Positions 10,108 to 21,894 of a DNA stretch of 64,000 bases are shown here, one piece after another. How positions within the stretch are numbered: position 1 is the stretch's first letter; each line of letters opens with the position of its first letter. Source of the stretch: Ophiobolus disseminans (lineage: Eukaryota > Ascomycota > Dothideomycetes > Pleosporales > Phaeosphaeriaceae). Location of the stretch: assembly GCA_010093685.1 (NCBI GenBank), contig MU006251.1:87226-151225 (forward strand), written 5' to 3'. The notes under the pieces were generated by a model. The model had not been told where the DNA came from, searched no databases, and worked only from the letters and a program-made list of their open reading frames with translations. A program made the position numbers and the translations under genes.

Positions 10108-12119
10108 CTACAATTGCATAGCACCCAGAATTTCATCAACATCCTCACCAAGCAGGGGCGCGAAGACAGTAATGAACTCCCTCTTCACATCAGAGAGAGT
10201 TTTAAGATTGACGTCGTATGCTTGTTTAGCCGCCTGACGATCGCCTTCGATGATGCATACTGCATCCTTGAGTGAGGCCGTGATAGTTGCATTGTGATTG
10301 TGAGCTTCTTCAAGGTCGCTGGTAAGCTTTTGGTTGCACGACCGGTATTGTATCAATGCGTCTCGATACTCGTACATCTGGGCGACATGATATCGCAGCA
10401 CCTTTTCGACATCCGCTGTGCGTTGTTGTAGAGCAGTGGTGTCTACGCGGCTCATTTCGCTGACAGCTTCTTCACAGAAGGCGATACCCTGAGGTCCGAA
10501 TCCCAATGCCTGGTAGCAGACAAAAAAAAGATCAACGTGAGATTGTTGGATTTTTTCGTCGATGAGGGATTTGTTCTCAGCAAGTGCTTCATTCGTGGCG
10601 CGCGTGAGCTCCTCCTTTTGTTGAGCGGCGGATTGAGCCTTCTCTTGCTCTTCACGCTTCTCTCGTTCGAGTGTGCTGAACTTAGCGGAAATTTCGTTCT
10701 TCTCGGCTGTGAGCTTCCCGAGCTCGGCAGCAAGGCCATCTTTCGCGCCAGAGAGAGATTTGACGCAAGTGTCACGCCTGGCGATCACATTGCGCAGATT
10801 GTGGACCCGATCTGCGAACGCAGCGCGATGTTGCTTGGATTTGAGGTTCCCCAATATCAAAGCAGAGGTAGTGTTCGCAGACGCCTTGCGCTCTCCCAGC
10901 AGCATGGCCATGGCAACGTTCATCTGGATACGGAGTCGGAGACATCTTTTCACAGCTGTGAGGCGACGCTCAGACTGATCGCAACTGCGTTGGAGACGGC
11001 TCTCAATCTCAGCCTTCCGCGTAGATAATCGTTCAACTGCCCGCTCGAGCTGTTTCGCGCGCTGCTTGTGTGCTTGCAGCTGCTTTGTTGACTCTGTCGA
11101 GTATTGAATGTAGTAAGTGAATCCGGATTGGCAGAATGCAAGTTTCTTGGAGAGAACTTCAACCCTCTTGTTCAAAATATCGACTTCCGCGCTGCTTTGG
11201 TCGACAAGCTCATCCAAGGTCTCGCTGTATACACTGCTTTCTTGGGCAAGCTCATCCATTTTGCGCAGTGTAGTAGCCTTCTCTTCTTCGAGACTATGAA
11301 TTCCAGACTGCCCCTTGGCTAGTGCGTCTCGAAGGCTGTCGCGCTCTTGCCGGATCGAGTCTGTGTCGATGTCGCTCTGCATCTCGTCCCGGCGCCTCTC
11401 CAGTGTCAGATCGTTGACCTGATGGAGGAGATTGTCGCGCTCTTTCGTCAAAGTGTTCTTGGTTTTATCATTGGTGGCAGTTGTAGCATCTTGAGCTTCA
11501 GTCAACTGGGTGATGCGTGCTTGTAGAGCAACGCATTTTTCGTCGGATGCCGCCTCCTTCTCGCGATGGGAGTTGGTCAATTCGGTAGCATGTTTTTGGG
11601 CCGCAGCAACAGCATGTTGCTGTTCAGCAAGCTCCATCTCGAGTTCATGTACATGAGGTTCGCTTTGCTGTAGTGCAGTGCGCAGCTCCCGGTTGGTTTT
11701 GCTGTGAGTGGTGTTTCTAGGCGGAGCCTATCAACCTCCTCCAGACATTGGGCGATGAAGTCCTCGCGCTGGTACTCAAGGGCAACTGTGGTAAGGTCAG
11801 TGCATGTGCTGTGGCGATCTCGCCGTCAGAGCCCTCACCCACTGTTTGGTTTGCTGTGTAAATCAGTCCGTCAAGGAGCTTTGCTCGCGCAACTTTATTA
11901 GCCTCAAGTTCGCGCAATTGTTGGAAACCCGACTCATGGCGCTCAATCCTACGATTGAGATCGTATGCGCTCTCAAGGGTCTGGTTTTGTGCTTGGTCGG
12001 CGTTATGGTGTTTGATGTCTGTGAAAGTATTGAGCAGTCCAGCAGTTGCTGAACTACATAGCTTTGGCCTTGAGGTCGATAACGTCCCGTTGTGGGTTGT
12101 TAAGAGGGTTGTATGACAT
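10108..12119 (-). pseudogene. Long coiled-coil protein gene with two frame breaks
   Basis: The main open frame (11637-10108, 509 codons) is almost all heptad-like Gln/Glu/Lys/Leu helix, with Asp/Glu/Arg-rich repeats, and ends in DVDEILGAMQL. Coding character continues upstream in other frames. An N-terminus MSYNPLNNPQRDVIDLK starts at 12119 (or MEHIM at 12131) and meets TAG at 12056-12054. One base further on the frame resumes as GLLNTFTDIKHHN...LRELEANK. A 53-nt intron (11838-11786, GTGAGG..CACAG with CTGAC branch) then joins to ALEYQREDFIAQCLEEVDRLRLET. Near 11715 the frame must shift again to reach SKTNRELRTALQQ in the main ORF. No intron I could place repairs either break. Either this is a young pseudogene or the assembly has indels. 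The intact 509-aa part could still be expressed from an internal ATG. Confidence 0.5.
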
Positions 12120-12131
12120 GATGTGTTCCAT

Positions 12132-12443
12132 GTTCAGGCAGAGTGGTTGTGAGGGGAAAGGTGGGGCGGGCGCGTGAAGGAAGAAGTTTGGGTCGCGTGT
12201 ATGACTAGGCATCCAAGGAAGGCAGGTGCGACTCAGGGTATGGAAATGGGCACCCGTACTTGTGGTGAAGACTGCGACGTCATGCATGGTCAGTATACGC
12301 GTTATAAAGTCATGCAAGTGAGCGAGTGAGGCGATGAAGCTATGTAGTCAGTTGATCTTGCTGTCCTGTCTTACTGTCAAAGCCAACACCAATCTGAGAT
12401 CGTAGATAGTGTAGACAACGACCCAACTACTGTGTATATAGTT
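12132..12443. other. Short intergenic region
   Basis: It separates two genes on the minus strand and should hold the promoter of the coiled-coil gene. Nothing specific was recognised. Confidence 0.35.
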
Positions 12444-13955
12444 TCACCAGATATAGCGTTCTATTCCGCCCTCTCGCGTTGTCCATATCTCCACCCCAGC
12501 TCCCCTTTCTTCGTCCTGCACGAACTTCACACACCTCACTCTCTCCTTCGCACCCTTAATAGCGAATTCCTTAACTGTTCTGCCTGTCCAGATATTGCTC
12601 ACCCGGATACTAGTCTGCGAGTCCGACTCCTGAGTAGCGGCGACGAGGCCAAGACGTGCGTGAACGTCGATGTCTAGCTCCAGGTCGTCGACGTTAGCGT
12701 GCGGGAAAGTGAGGACAGGTTGAGACCAGTTCTTGAATGCGATGTGGTTCATCTTGCGGCGTTTTTTGGTGTTGCGATGGCCGGGGTAGAGGTGCTCGAA
12801 ATATGATTTGTCGTAGTGGTGGTCGCGGGAGTCAAAGGCCGAGTTCGAGTTATGTGTCATTTGTGGGGCGCGTATGTCGTATAAATGAAGTGTGTCGTGC
12901 AGTCCCGAGACGATAAGGCGGGTTTGGTCGTCTGCGCGTTTTATCTTGGATATTGGATGTGGGTGCGTGAGGATATGGCTTGAGCCACCGGATCGAGTGT
13001 CGTAGAGGCGGATTTTTCCGTCTCGACAGCCGAGGGCGATTGTGGTGTAGGATATCCAGTCTAAGGCGAGGACGTCTGACTCAAGAGATGATACTGGGGT
13101 GGTTGAGTTCCAGGTACCGTCCTGTGAACGTGTGAAGAGCAGCATCGAGCTTGATGCGGCTACGGCGAGATGCTCTACGTAGGAGGCTGCTACGCTGTTG
13201 GTCAGGCCTGGTGAGTGCTCGAAATTCGTTGGTCGTGCCGCTGCACCCCAGATCGCTGCACAGCCCTTTGGAGTGAACTGCTGACCCACGTAGGGTCCGT
13301 CGCGCTCTGGATCGCTCAAATAGACAACTGGTGCTCGATCAGATCCATATGTGGTTGCAGCTAAAGCACCAGTGGCCGGAAGATAGGTCAGTGAAGAGAT
13401 TGTAGATGTCGTTCTTTGCAATTCGTCCCATGGCTCGAAGGAATACTCGTTGAGTGCCACATCATCAAGATGTCCTCCGCTGTTCAGCTCATGGCTTGGT
13501 AGGGGTGGTCCGTCTCCTGCATGCACTCGACGCCGCTTGATGCTGTTTTCTCCATGCACTATGTACATTGTCTTTGAAACTGGATCGCGGTCAAATAGGC
13601 GGGCAGGTGCGCCTTGCGGTTTGTCGATGACATTTTTGGGCTTCGGCGACACAACACTCATACAAGCGTTCGGCCATGCGCCCTGGGTATAGTATGACCG
13701 TCTCTTCAGTCCCAGCTCACGCTCTTGACATATCAGTGTGAGGGTGCTGGCATGATGTCGAACAATTCGCTCTTTACGTGATCTTTGAACGTGGGCGTTT
13801 GCTACACCCTGAATGCGCTCTTCTCGTTCCTGTTTCCGCATGTTCTGAGCTGAGTACTTGAGACTAAGATCCCGTGACGCGGTCGCACTCTGGATCTTGA
13901 AGTACTTCTTCTTTTCTGGATCATAGTAGAAGCCGGGTATCTGCTGGCCGTTCAT
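12444..13955 (-). CDS. WD40 protein, DCAF4 (WDR21)-like CUL4-DDB1 substrate receptor
   Basis: Single-exon ORF, 503 aa, starting MNGQQIPGFYYDPEKKKYFKI. An N-terminal IPGFYYDPEKxxYF motif before the propeller is characteristic of DCAF4/WDR21. The rest contains degenerate WD repeats, e.g. VLALDWISYTTIALGCRDGKI, ISKIKRADDQTRLIVSGLHD, and LYDTR and LYDIR blade ends of the WDxR type used for DDB1 contact. Known family role: substrate receptor for the CRL4 ubiquitin ligase. The specific substrate is unknown in fungi. It is divergent from SelO across 306 bp. The assignment rests on the N-terminal motif plus the WD fold. Confidence 0.75.
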   Translation of the reverse strand: MNGQQIPGFYYDPEKKKYFKIQSATASRDLSLKYSAQNMRKQEREERIQGVANAHVQRSRKERIVRHHASTLTLICQERELGLKRRSYYTQGAWPNACMSVVSPKPKNVIDKPQGAPARLFDRDPVSKTMYIVHGENSIKRRRVHAGDGPPLPSHELNSGGHLDDVALNEYSFEPWDELQRTTSTISSLTYLPATGALAATTYGSDRAPVVYLSDPERDGPYVGQQFTPKGCAAIWGAAARPTNFEHSPGLTNSVAASYVEHLAVAASSSMLLFTRSQDGTWNSTTPVSSLESDVLALDWISYTTIALGCRDGKIRLYDTRSGGSSHILTHPHPISKIKRADDQTRLIVSGLHDTLHLYDIRAPQMTHNSNSAFDSRDHHYDKSYFEHLYPGHRNTKKRRKMNHIAFKNWSQPVLTFPHANVDDLELDIDVHARLGLVAATQESDSQTSIRVSNIWTGRTVKEFAIKGAKERVRCVKFVQDEERGAGVEIWTTREGGIERYIW

Positions 13956-14261
13956 CTTGTGCTGTGGAGACGATTGGGCTAGTGACTCGAATAACTCTGA
14001 CGGTACCGTAACGGAGCAGTGGCGGCTCCGATTGGTTAGGGTAGGTGGTGGTGTTGAGGGGAGGAATTCGCGCGAGTCAGGCGTGCTTCCTCACAAAATC
14101 TTTAGCGTCCTTGCACGAGTAAGCGAGAGGGTCCGAGGTATGACGCCACTCAGACACAGCCAGAACATCACTCTGACAGATGCGCGCGATGATGTCTTTG
14201 CCTCCTCATTTTCCCCTTCTTTCCTCCCCAATACCCCTCTGCTGTTCACTTCACAGCGCTC
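13956..14261. promoter_or_regulatory. Divergent promoter between the DCAF4-like gene and SelO
   Basis: Only 306 bp separate the two start codons, so both promoters lie here. The SelO-proximal ~100 bp is C/T-rich. No named operator was recognised. Confidence 0.5.
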
Positions 14262-16291
14262 ATGCTTCCAAACTTTGCGTCTATCCGACCTAAAGTATTC
14301 TCACGGCTGCTGATTGCGACGACGCTCCCACTACGAACACTATACACGCCATCGATGCGATTAGACCAAATCATGGCGCACCTCGATAACACACCAGCTT
14401 CAAACTCGACTGAGGAGAGACACACACTCCAGTCGCTTCCAAAGTCCAACATCTTCACGAGCAATCTCCCCGCCGACGCCGCTTTCCCCACACCCAAGGA
14501 CTCGCATGATGCGCAGCGACAGAAGCTCGGCCCGCGCATGGTGAAGGATGCGCTCTTCACATACGTCCGGCCGGACCCGCAGGGCGAATCGGAGTTGCTT
14601 GCTGTTAGTCAGCGTGCTCTACAAGACATCGGCCTGAGTGAGGACGAGGCGAAGAGCGACGAGTTCAGGGAGGTTGTGGCAGGCAGGAAGATCATCACGT
14701 GGGACGAGTCGAAGCCAGACAAAGGCATATATCCCTGGGCACAGTGCTATGGAGGATACCAATTCGGACAATGGGCGGGCCAGCTCGGCGACGGACGTGC
14801 CATCTCTCTCTTCGAAAGCACGAACCCCTCCACGGGCACGCGGTACGAGATCCAACTCAAGGGCGCCGGACGAACACCATACTCACGCTTCGCCGACGGA
14901 CGAGCGGTCTTGCGCTCCTCGATCCGCGAGTTTGTAGTCTCGGAATACTTGAATGCAATCGGCATACCCACCACACGTGCCCTCGCCCTCACACTCAACA
15001 AAGGCAGCAAGATCATGCGGGAGAGGATCGAACCGGGCGCAATTGTAACCCGCTTTGCCCAATCCTGGATCCGCTTCGGCACCTTCGATCTCCAACGCGT
15101 GCGAGGCGACCGTAAGCTCCTACGAACACTCGCCGACTACACCGCCGAGCACGTCTACGGCGGATGGGACAAGCTGCCTTCGAAGTTGCCCGCAGGTGAC
15201 GTGAAGACCACACACTCTCAAACCGACACCGGCGTGCCAAAAGACACGATACAGGGGGAAGGAGTGGATGCAGAGAACCGCTACACCCGTCTCTACCGCG
15301 CAATCCTACGTGCCAACGCTCTTACTGTAGCAAAGTGGCAAGCCTACGGCTTCATGAACGGCGTGCTGAACACCGACAACACATCTATTCTCGGTCTGAG
15401 CATCGACTTCGGCCCTTTCGCCTTCCTCGACACATTCGACCCGACCTACACGCCCAACCACGACGACCACATGCTACGCTATAGCTACCGCAACCAGCCG
15501 ACAATCATCTGGTGGAACCTCGTCCGGCTAGGCGAGGCATTGGGCGAAATGATTGGCGCGGGACTAAACGTCGACGACGAAGTATTCGTCAAGGACGGCG
15601 TGAAAGAAGCTGACGCAGATGCGCTTGTGAAGAGAGCAGAGGGCGTGATTGATCGTGCGGGCGAGGAGTACAAAGCCGTTTTCCTCGCTGAGTACCGCCG
15701 ATTAATGACGCTACGCCTCGGCCTTACTACACAGAAAGATTCGGACTTTGAAGAATTGATGTCTGAGTTGCTGGATTCGCTGGAAGCTTTTGAACTCGAC
15801 TTTCACCACGCTTTCCGCCGATTATCGGGGATCAAGCTGGGCGAAATCGAGACGGAAGACCAGCGGAAAGATGTTGCGGGGCGGTTCTTCAGAGCGGATG
15901 GTATTCCGCGACAAGAGGCTGACTCGCGGGAACGTATTGGCAAGTGGCTTGGCAAATGGGCTGCGCGTGTCAAGGAGGATTGGGGTGAGGGCAGGGATGA
16001 AGAGAGGCAAGCGGCTATGCTGGCTGTGAATCCAAAGGTACGTTTTACATTCCCCTTTCTTCAGTGTATAGAAGACTAACGTATTTTTAGTTCGTGCCCC
16101 GTTCCTGGATCCTCGACGAACTCATCGAACGCGTAGAAAAGAAGAACGAGCGCGACATACTACCCCAGATGATGAAGCTCAATCTGGACCCATTCAAGGA
16201 GAACTGGGATTGGAACGCCGACGAGGAAGAGAGGTTCTGTGGCGATGTGCCAAAGTACAAAGGCATGATGCAATGTAGTTGTAGTTCGTAG
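14262..16291 (+). CDS. selO: Protein adenylyltransferase SelO (YdiU/UPF0061 family)
   Basis: Exons 14262-16037 and 16091-16291, joined over a 53-nt phase-0 intron, give 658 aa. Family blocks are clear: YGGYQFGQWAGQLGDGR (residues 163-179), IQLKGAGRTPYSRFADGRAV (198-217), RSSIREFVVSEYL, GIPTTRALAL, and the metal-binding LNTDNTSILGLSIDFGPF (369-386). SelO is a pseudokinase-fold enzyme that flips ATP and AMPylates protein Ser/Thr/Tyr. Family members act in mitochondria and in redox stress. The N-terminus (basic, hydrophobic, few acids) is compatible with mitochondrial import. The tail ends CSCSS: a Cys occupies the position, third from the end, held by selenocysteine in animal SelO. The second exon is needed for this conserved tail. 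Confidence 0.96.
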
Positions 16292-16310
16292 ATCCCGGAC
16301 CTATAATGGC

Positions 16311-17813
16311 TTAGTCTACTCCACCCACTAAATACTCTCCGACTTCCAGATTCACACTCCGTCCCAGTGCACGCACATATTCCCAGCCGAATCCAACTCT
16401 CCACCTTCCCCCGCCCTCCAACGCGTCGTTACTTCCTGCTCCTGCTCGAACCAACAGCCGCAAACTCGTCAGCGTCGCGATTTGCGTGTATACATCTGCC
16501 ACCTGCGGTACACTTCCATCCAACAACGCTCTGAATATCGCCAACAGCCTATCCAGCGGGAACGGACTAGGTGTCAATAAGTGTCTAGATATCTTCCTCG
16601 CCTTCGTAGCGTTCGCAACGGTATTCGTCGTCCTACGACGGTTCTTGCGCTTATCCGTGTGCTTCATGAAGTACGTTATATCTGTTCTGGAAGGGTTGTA
16701 CGAAGCGAGGTATGCGGCGATGAGGAGGTGCGTTGTGTAGAAGGGGAGGGCGTGGGCCGGGGTGCGTGCGATGCGTTTCTTGCTGGGCGTTGAGGGCTCG
16801 AGGGGGTTGGTGGTAGGTGTTTCTCCTGTATTGATGATCCTGTCGAGAACGCTATCTTCGAGCTGGAATAGATGCCGCCTGTTAATTATGAGGCGCGAGA
16901 AGTCGCGTGTGCCGAATTGGCCGGACATAACGGGCTCGACGAATGGGCGCCATAGCTTCATGCAACAAGAGCGAAAACTAAGCAAGTCCCGCCCGGTGTG
17001 CTTGCTGAGACTGTCGAATACGGCGGATATGAAGCGTGACCAGAGCCAGGCGTCGTCTTCGGCGGCGAGGTCGGGCGTGTAGTCCGGAGAGTCTTCGGCG
17101 GAGGGGGCTGTGAGGAAGGTCTTGGGCGGGTTGTGTGTGAGTATGGCGAGGAGCTGAGGGCGGGTGTAGGGCGGGAAGGAGAGCGTGGGTGTGCTGGGGT
17201 GGTGGAGGGAGGAGGGTGGCAGCGGGAGCGTCGTCGTGAGTATGAGGGAGAGGTTGGGTATCTGGAGGTTGTTAGTCACGTGTCGTCTGAAGTGATGTGA
17301 TGCTGAAACGTACGGATTCTCCCAATCGTCCTAGAGCTGCAATCAATGTGCCTCCTGCTTCCCGAAGCTTATCCACCGCATCTAAAACCAGCACAAACTT
17401 CCCTCGACCTTCCAGCAGCTTCGCCAGGTTGACACATAAAGCACTCAGATTCTCGGTCCGCGCATATGGCCTCCTATCAATCTTCTCATCATGGTGTTCA
17501 TCTAGCGCATCGAGTGAAGATGCCACCACGCGCTCGAGCAGGTGTCGCGCGGTGACGCATTCGCGGACATTGATCATGGCATGAGGGATGCCCGAGAGGT
17601 GGAAGTAGGATCGCAGTATCGAGGATTTACCCGTAGCTGTAAGACCGTGGACATTGAGGAACGATGGTGAAGGGAGATGTGCCTGTGTTGTTAGTGTGCG
17701 CCGTGTTTGAGAGTCGATTGACATACGGTATAGAGCGCTGCAAGGTACTGAATGTGCTGATCGCGGCACTGAAACTCGGAAATGAGTTGCGCAATGATCT
17801 CGTCGGGTAGCAT
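16311..17813 (-). CDS. orc5: Origin recognition complex subunit 5
   Basis: Three exons (17813-17727, 17682-17314, 17261-16311) with 44- and 52-nt phase-0 introns give 468 aa. Exon 1 supplies the true start MLPDEIIAQLISEFQCRDQH. A Walker A motif GLTATGKS is at residues 42-49 and a Walker B-like FVLVLDAVDKL near residue 130, followed by an AAA+ lid. The C-terminal half has the ORC5 winged-helix features, including LLIAAYLASYNPSRTDITYF followed by basic KHTDKRKNRRR. ORC5 is part of the ATP-dependent hexamer that marks replication origins and loads MCM. The gene is tail-to-tail with SelO, 19 bp apart. Confidence 0.93.
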
Positions 17814-18264
17814 CGTTGTTTTGTTAGTCGTGAGGTATGAGGCGATGATAGTGAAGATTGAAGCTGGAGTGCTTGAGGTACGCGCTACTCTAGCGCGAAT
17901 CGCGATGGCACGTGCCTGTCAACCAACCGGATCTCGAAAGCACCCGACTCTACCAACTATTCTCAGCCCATCCGTTCTTCAAAACACGACTTATGGACAC
18001 GCTCATGCGCACAAACGTCGGAAGCTTTATTCTTGATCAAGCAGGCATGGGGAGCCACATTCAGCGCGCGGTTCAGTGTGTAGATACGCCTGACAGCTGA
18101 CTCCGCCACCGTGTCCCAGGCTGCATACTCAGCCTTGTCACACGCATTTCACACATAAATGTCGAAGACATGCCCCGCATTCAGCCTGGAACGTCAATTG
18201 CGAAACTCATCACTTTTTGCTAATCACACACGATTCCTAAAGAGTGTCAAGTCCTGATCTCACG
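17814..18264. other. Intergenic between ORC5 and the NACHT pseudogene
   Basis: It holds two divergent 5' ends. Small overlapping ORFs around 17912-18100 are the only coding-like signal and match nothing I know. Confidence 0.4.
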
Positions 18265-20793
18265 ATGGAGGCCACTGCCAGCATTATCGCCATTACCGAA
18301 CTATGCGAAAAGCTCATCAAATACATCAATAGTGTGTCTGGAGCTAAAAACGATTGAAGCCGACTACGCGATCAAGTGAGAGCGTGTAGCATGCTTCTTT
18401 TGCAGCTCAGAGACCAGATAGAGTATGCGGACGAAGGCACGGTTTGGTCAAATACCATATATATTCTGAAGACCCCCCTAAAACGCCTTCACAATGCTCT
18501 GGAGTTGGCTGCTCAGAAGCTTCATCGCAAGGACGACATGGTAGAGAAGTTGAAATGGCCGTTCAAAGAGAAGAAAGTCCAGAAGTTGATTGAAACGATC
18601 GAGAGTGAGAAATCTCTACTACGGTTGGCCCTACAGAACGACTCTTCGAGACTGCTACAACAGATCAACATATGCTCTAGGGCGAATGAAACACACCTTA
18701 CAGAGCTTATAGCTCTGTTGTCGTCACAAAACGCGAGCGTCGACGCCGACTTGGTATACATCAAGGACGCTCTCCTCGTGGTACATGACTCCAACCTGAG
18801 GCTCAACGAAAGTGTGCGAACCATTGGACAACTTCAAACCACGCAGGCCTCTTCAGAGCTGCGCCAGAAAATCTTGAAGTGGTTGTCTGCGATCGGCCAC
18901 TTCGCGCAACAAAACGATAAACTTTCACGGTGACAATATGTAACATGCAACTGGTTTTTACAGGCTGCACACTATCAAACTTGGTTAAACACACCCGTGG
19001 AGATATTGTTCTGTCCTGGTATTCCCGGGGCAGGAAAGACAATCTTAACTGCCATCGTGGTAGCCGAACTCTACAAACGGTATCACCAGAACCCTGACGT
19101 TGCGGTGGTCTTTTACTACTGCGACTACATTCGCAGCAAAGAGCAAACGGTAGATGACATCCTACTGAGCATTGTAAAGCAGCTGGTAGGAGCTCGAACG
19201 CCTTTGTCGGCGAACATGCAGAACTTATACAAACGGCACGAGGAAGACCAGAGCCGATCATTGCACGAAGAGATACTACATGCTCTCCAAGACGAACTTG
19301 CGTTCCATTCGAAAACGTATCTTCTGATCGACGCATTGGATGAATGCTCCGACGGCGCAAGGCTCCTTCAGAAACTCACCAAGACCTTTGATGCGTTCGC
19401 ACTCAACATATTGGCGACTTCGCGCTTCATACCCGAGATTATTGCGGAGTTTCAAGAAGCCAAGACTGTTGAAATACGCGCGGACGAGTCGCACGTGGAA
19501 GCGTACCTCACGGCGCACAGAGAGAAATTTCCCTGGTTTGTGCAATCAAACTGTACATTGCAGGATGAGATCAAGGTCGAAATCGTGAGTGCGGTCGAGG
19601 GAATGTCAGTCCTCTTATTCCACATTAGTATGCGGTCTTAGTCTTAACAGGTTTCTCCTCGCCTACCTCCATCTCGACTCTCTTGTCGGGAAACGGTCAA
19701 TCAAAGCGCTTCGAAATTCCCTCGACACACTTATGAGTGGCTCCGGCGCCTACGGTTCTGCCTACACGACTGCAATGGACCGAATCCAAAGTCAAGCGAC
19801 AGACCAAGCAAATCTCGGAAAGCAAACGCTTGCATGGATTGTCCATGCTAAGCGATACCTCACCACGCTCGAACTTCAAGAAGCGCTCGGTGTGGAGGTC
19901 GGTGAGAATGGGCTGGATAAAGATAATTGTCCGGACGTTGACACATGGTGTCGGCCTGTGCTGGCCTCGTCACAGTCGACGAAGCAACTAATGTCATCCG
20001 ACTCGTTCACTACACCACCCAAGAATACTTCGATCGAACACGACAAACCTGGTTTCCGAACGCGGAAGACACAATCACGGAAATCTGCACTACATACATG
20101 TCTTTTGATTGTTTCGAGTCAAGTTACATTGACGAAAGATATCAATCTTGCCAACGAGGTCCAGGATTGTATGGTCATGCGGCAGTGAATTGGGGATATC
20201 ATGCTAAACTTTCTGCGGCTGCGCTTCCACATGTCACCGAATTTCTGGCACGACCGAAACATGTAGCGGCATCAGGAGAGTATTTGTACCGGCGCAGTCG
20301 ATCCCCTCGTTACGTTGCCACTGAAGAAGACAACGCTGAAATTGTAGGGCCACCAATGACTGGGTTGGACTTGTCGGCCTGGTTTGGTCTCGATGAGGTC
20401 ATGCTCGCAGTTCTTCGAATCATTGGTACCGCCGACCCTCGGGACTCGAGTGATACCATACGGTCCACATCGCTGATGTTCGCTATATATCGCGGCCACG
20501 AGAATGCTGCCGCCCTGCTTCTTGAGTGGGATGCTACATCTCACACAGAAAATGACATGGGATATACCGCATTGTCGTTGGCGGCGTGCAGGGGGCATGA
20601 AGCCATTGTCAGACAACTTCTTGCCAGCCGCGCGCCTATAGATGACGGGCGTGTGAGCCTCGCAACATTGCCATTAGCGAGCCATTGGAGGAATTCGATG
20701 ATTGCAACTGACACAGGCATGCCCCCCAAGCTATCGGTTAAACCTCCAGTAATACTAAGGCCAAAGCCAGACGCGATTATTATGCCGTTATGA
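18265..20793 (+). pseudogene. NACHT-ankyrin NLR-like protein, inactivated
   Basis: The ATG at 18265 starts MEATASIIAITELCEKLIKY, the usual N-terminal domain of fungal NACHT STAND proteins. In-frame TGA codons stand at 18355-18357 (between GAKND and SRLRDQ) and 18931-18933 (after KLSR); the frame carries on through both. Then comes the NACHT P-loop GIPGAGKT (about 19015-19040), LLIDALDEC, and after a 46-nt intron (19605-19650) the VEGM-FLLAYLHLDSL segment. A single-base loss near 19942-19945 shifts the frame before MVSACAGLVTVDE and LVHYTTQEYF. Two ankyrin repeats (MFAIYRGHENAAALLLEWDA; LSLAACRGHEAIVRQLLASR) follow, and the frame ends after a degenerate tail at 20793. Family members act in self/non-self recognition and cell death. 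This copy has at least two nonsense codons and one frameshift. Confidence 0.85.
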
Positions 20794-21486
20794 ATAGGTC
20801 GGCTGGTTTCAAGTACGTGCAAATCCCAAGCTAGACTGCAGAGCGCTGGTCGTGAAGATTGGCCTGCACAAGCAACGAAAAACATTATTCATGGTTTTTC
20901 GGCGGTGGTGAATATGGAATCAGTCGGACTCCTGATTGCCAGAAGGAGAGATCGTTTATCGTCGGCCGGGGAAGTCTCACTCTTGTTATTTGCCTTAGAG
21001 GTAGCTGTGAGAGGCTCGTATATGATGGGCTTAGCGTGGGACACGGTTTAGGCGAGGCAATAAACCCGGCGGACTTGAATGTTGCTCTAGCGCTATGTAG
21101 CAGTGTGGGGAAGTTCCCGTCCTCTCGAGACAGGCGGAATGGACTTAGCGCTTATGCGTCAGCTAATCCTTCACCCTGAAGACTGCTTGGCGGGATGCCT
21201 TATCTAAGCCACCGTATAAAGAACAGCGTGCACCTAGAAGCAATGAGTTATAACTACTTAGGTGTTCAGCTCAAGATCTAAGAAGAGTATCAGCCGAGAC
21301 GATTGTATCGGTATCACCACGCGACCCTCATACGCAACCTTTTACCACTTCCCAGGACACCTCCAACGTATCGCTTCAAAGTAGGCCCAATTAGAGACCG
21401 AGCGTATACAGGCCCTACCTAGAGCACGCGCGTGTCGTCTTCTCATCTTCAACACGATACCAACTCGCCTGTGGCTCTCCCGAACC
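20794..21486. other. Intergenic, nothing recognised
   Basis: It may hold decayed 3' sequence of the NACHT gene, but no further ankyrin repeats could be read. No RNA gene was noticed. Confidence 0.4.
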
Positions 21487-21882
21487 ATGTTTGAGCAATT
21501 TGAACTCCGGCACATCCCACCTCTTCTGCTCGCCAGCATCTGGACAGTCGGCGGCCTCATGTCCTTCACCCATGGTCCAGAAGAAGCGATCCTGACGTAT
21601 GGTCTGTCCAAAAAAATCGCGTCCTCGCAGGCTGCATGGCCGCTCATCAAGATCGAGGGTTCGCGGATTACGACCATTGGCTTGGCCATCTGGGGAATCT
21701 ACCTAGGAGGGCATCTTGAGGCTATGGATACCTTGCTTGCTTGCATCGGTTGGATGGCGGTAATTGACGGCGTAGTCTGTGCGAAAGACGGGGCAGCGGG
21801 GTCGGCGAGGATGCGAGCATCGTATCAGGGTGTTGTCGCGCTTTGGGGCTGGTTTGGCATGACGTCTGGAAAATATATTTAA
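21487..21882 (+). CDS. DUF4267 small membrane protein
   Basis: Intact ORF of 131 aa. It has about four short hydrophobic helices: PPLLLASIWTVGGLMSF, ITTIGLAIWGIYLGGHLEAM, LLACIGWMAVIDGVVC and YQGVVALWGWFGMTSG. The pattern (small, Gly-rich helices, R-x-x-G-xx-LAIWGIYLGG, D-G-VV) fits the DUF4267 family of ascomycete membrane proteins. That family is biochemically uncharacterised, and some members occur beside secondary-metabolism genes, which is not the case here. Start chosen as first ATG. Confidence 0.7.
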   Translation: MFEQFELRHIPPLLLASIWTVGGLMSFTHGPEEAILTYGLSKKIASSQAAWPLIKIEGSRITTIGLAIWGIYLGGHLEAMDTLLACIGWMAVIDGVVCAKDGAAGSARMRASYQGVVALWGWFGMTSGKYI

Positions 21883-21894
21883 GGTCTTTAGTTC

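Noticed and set aside
13957..14313. 118-codon plus-strand ORF between DCAF4 and SelO
   Set aside because: It occupies the divergent promoter and leader, with no family or composition support.
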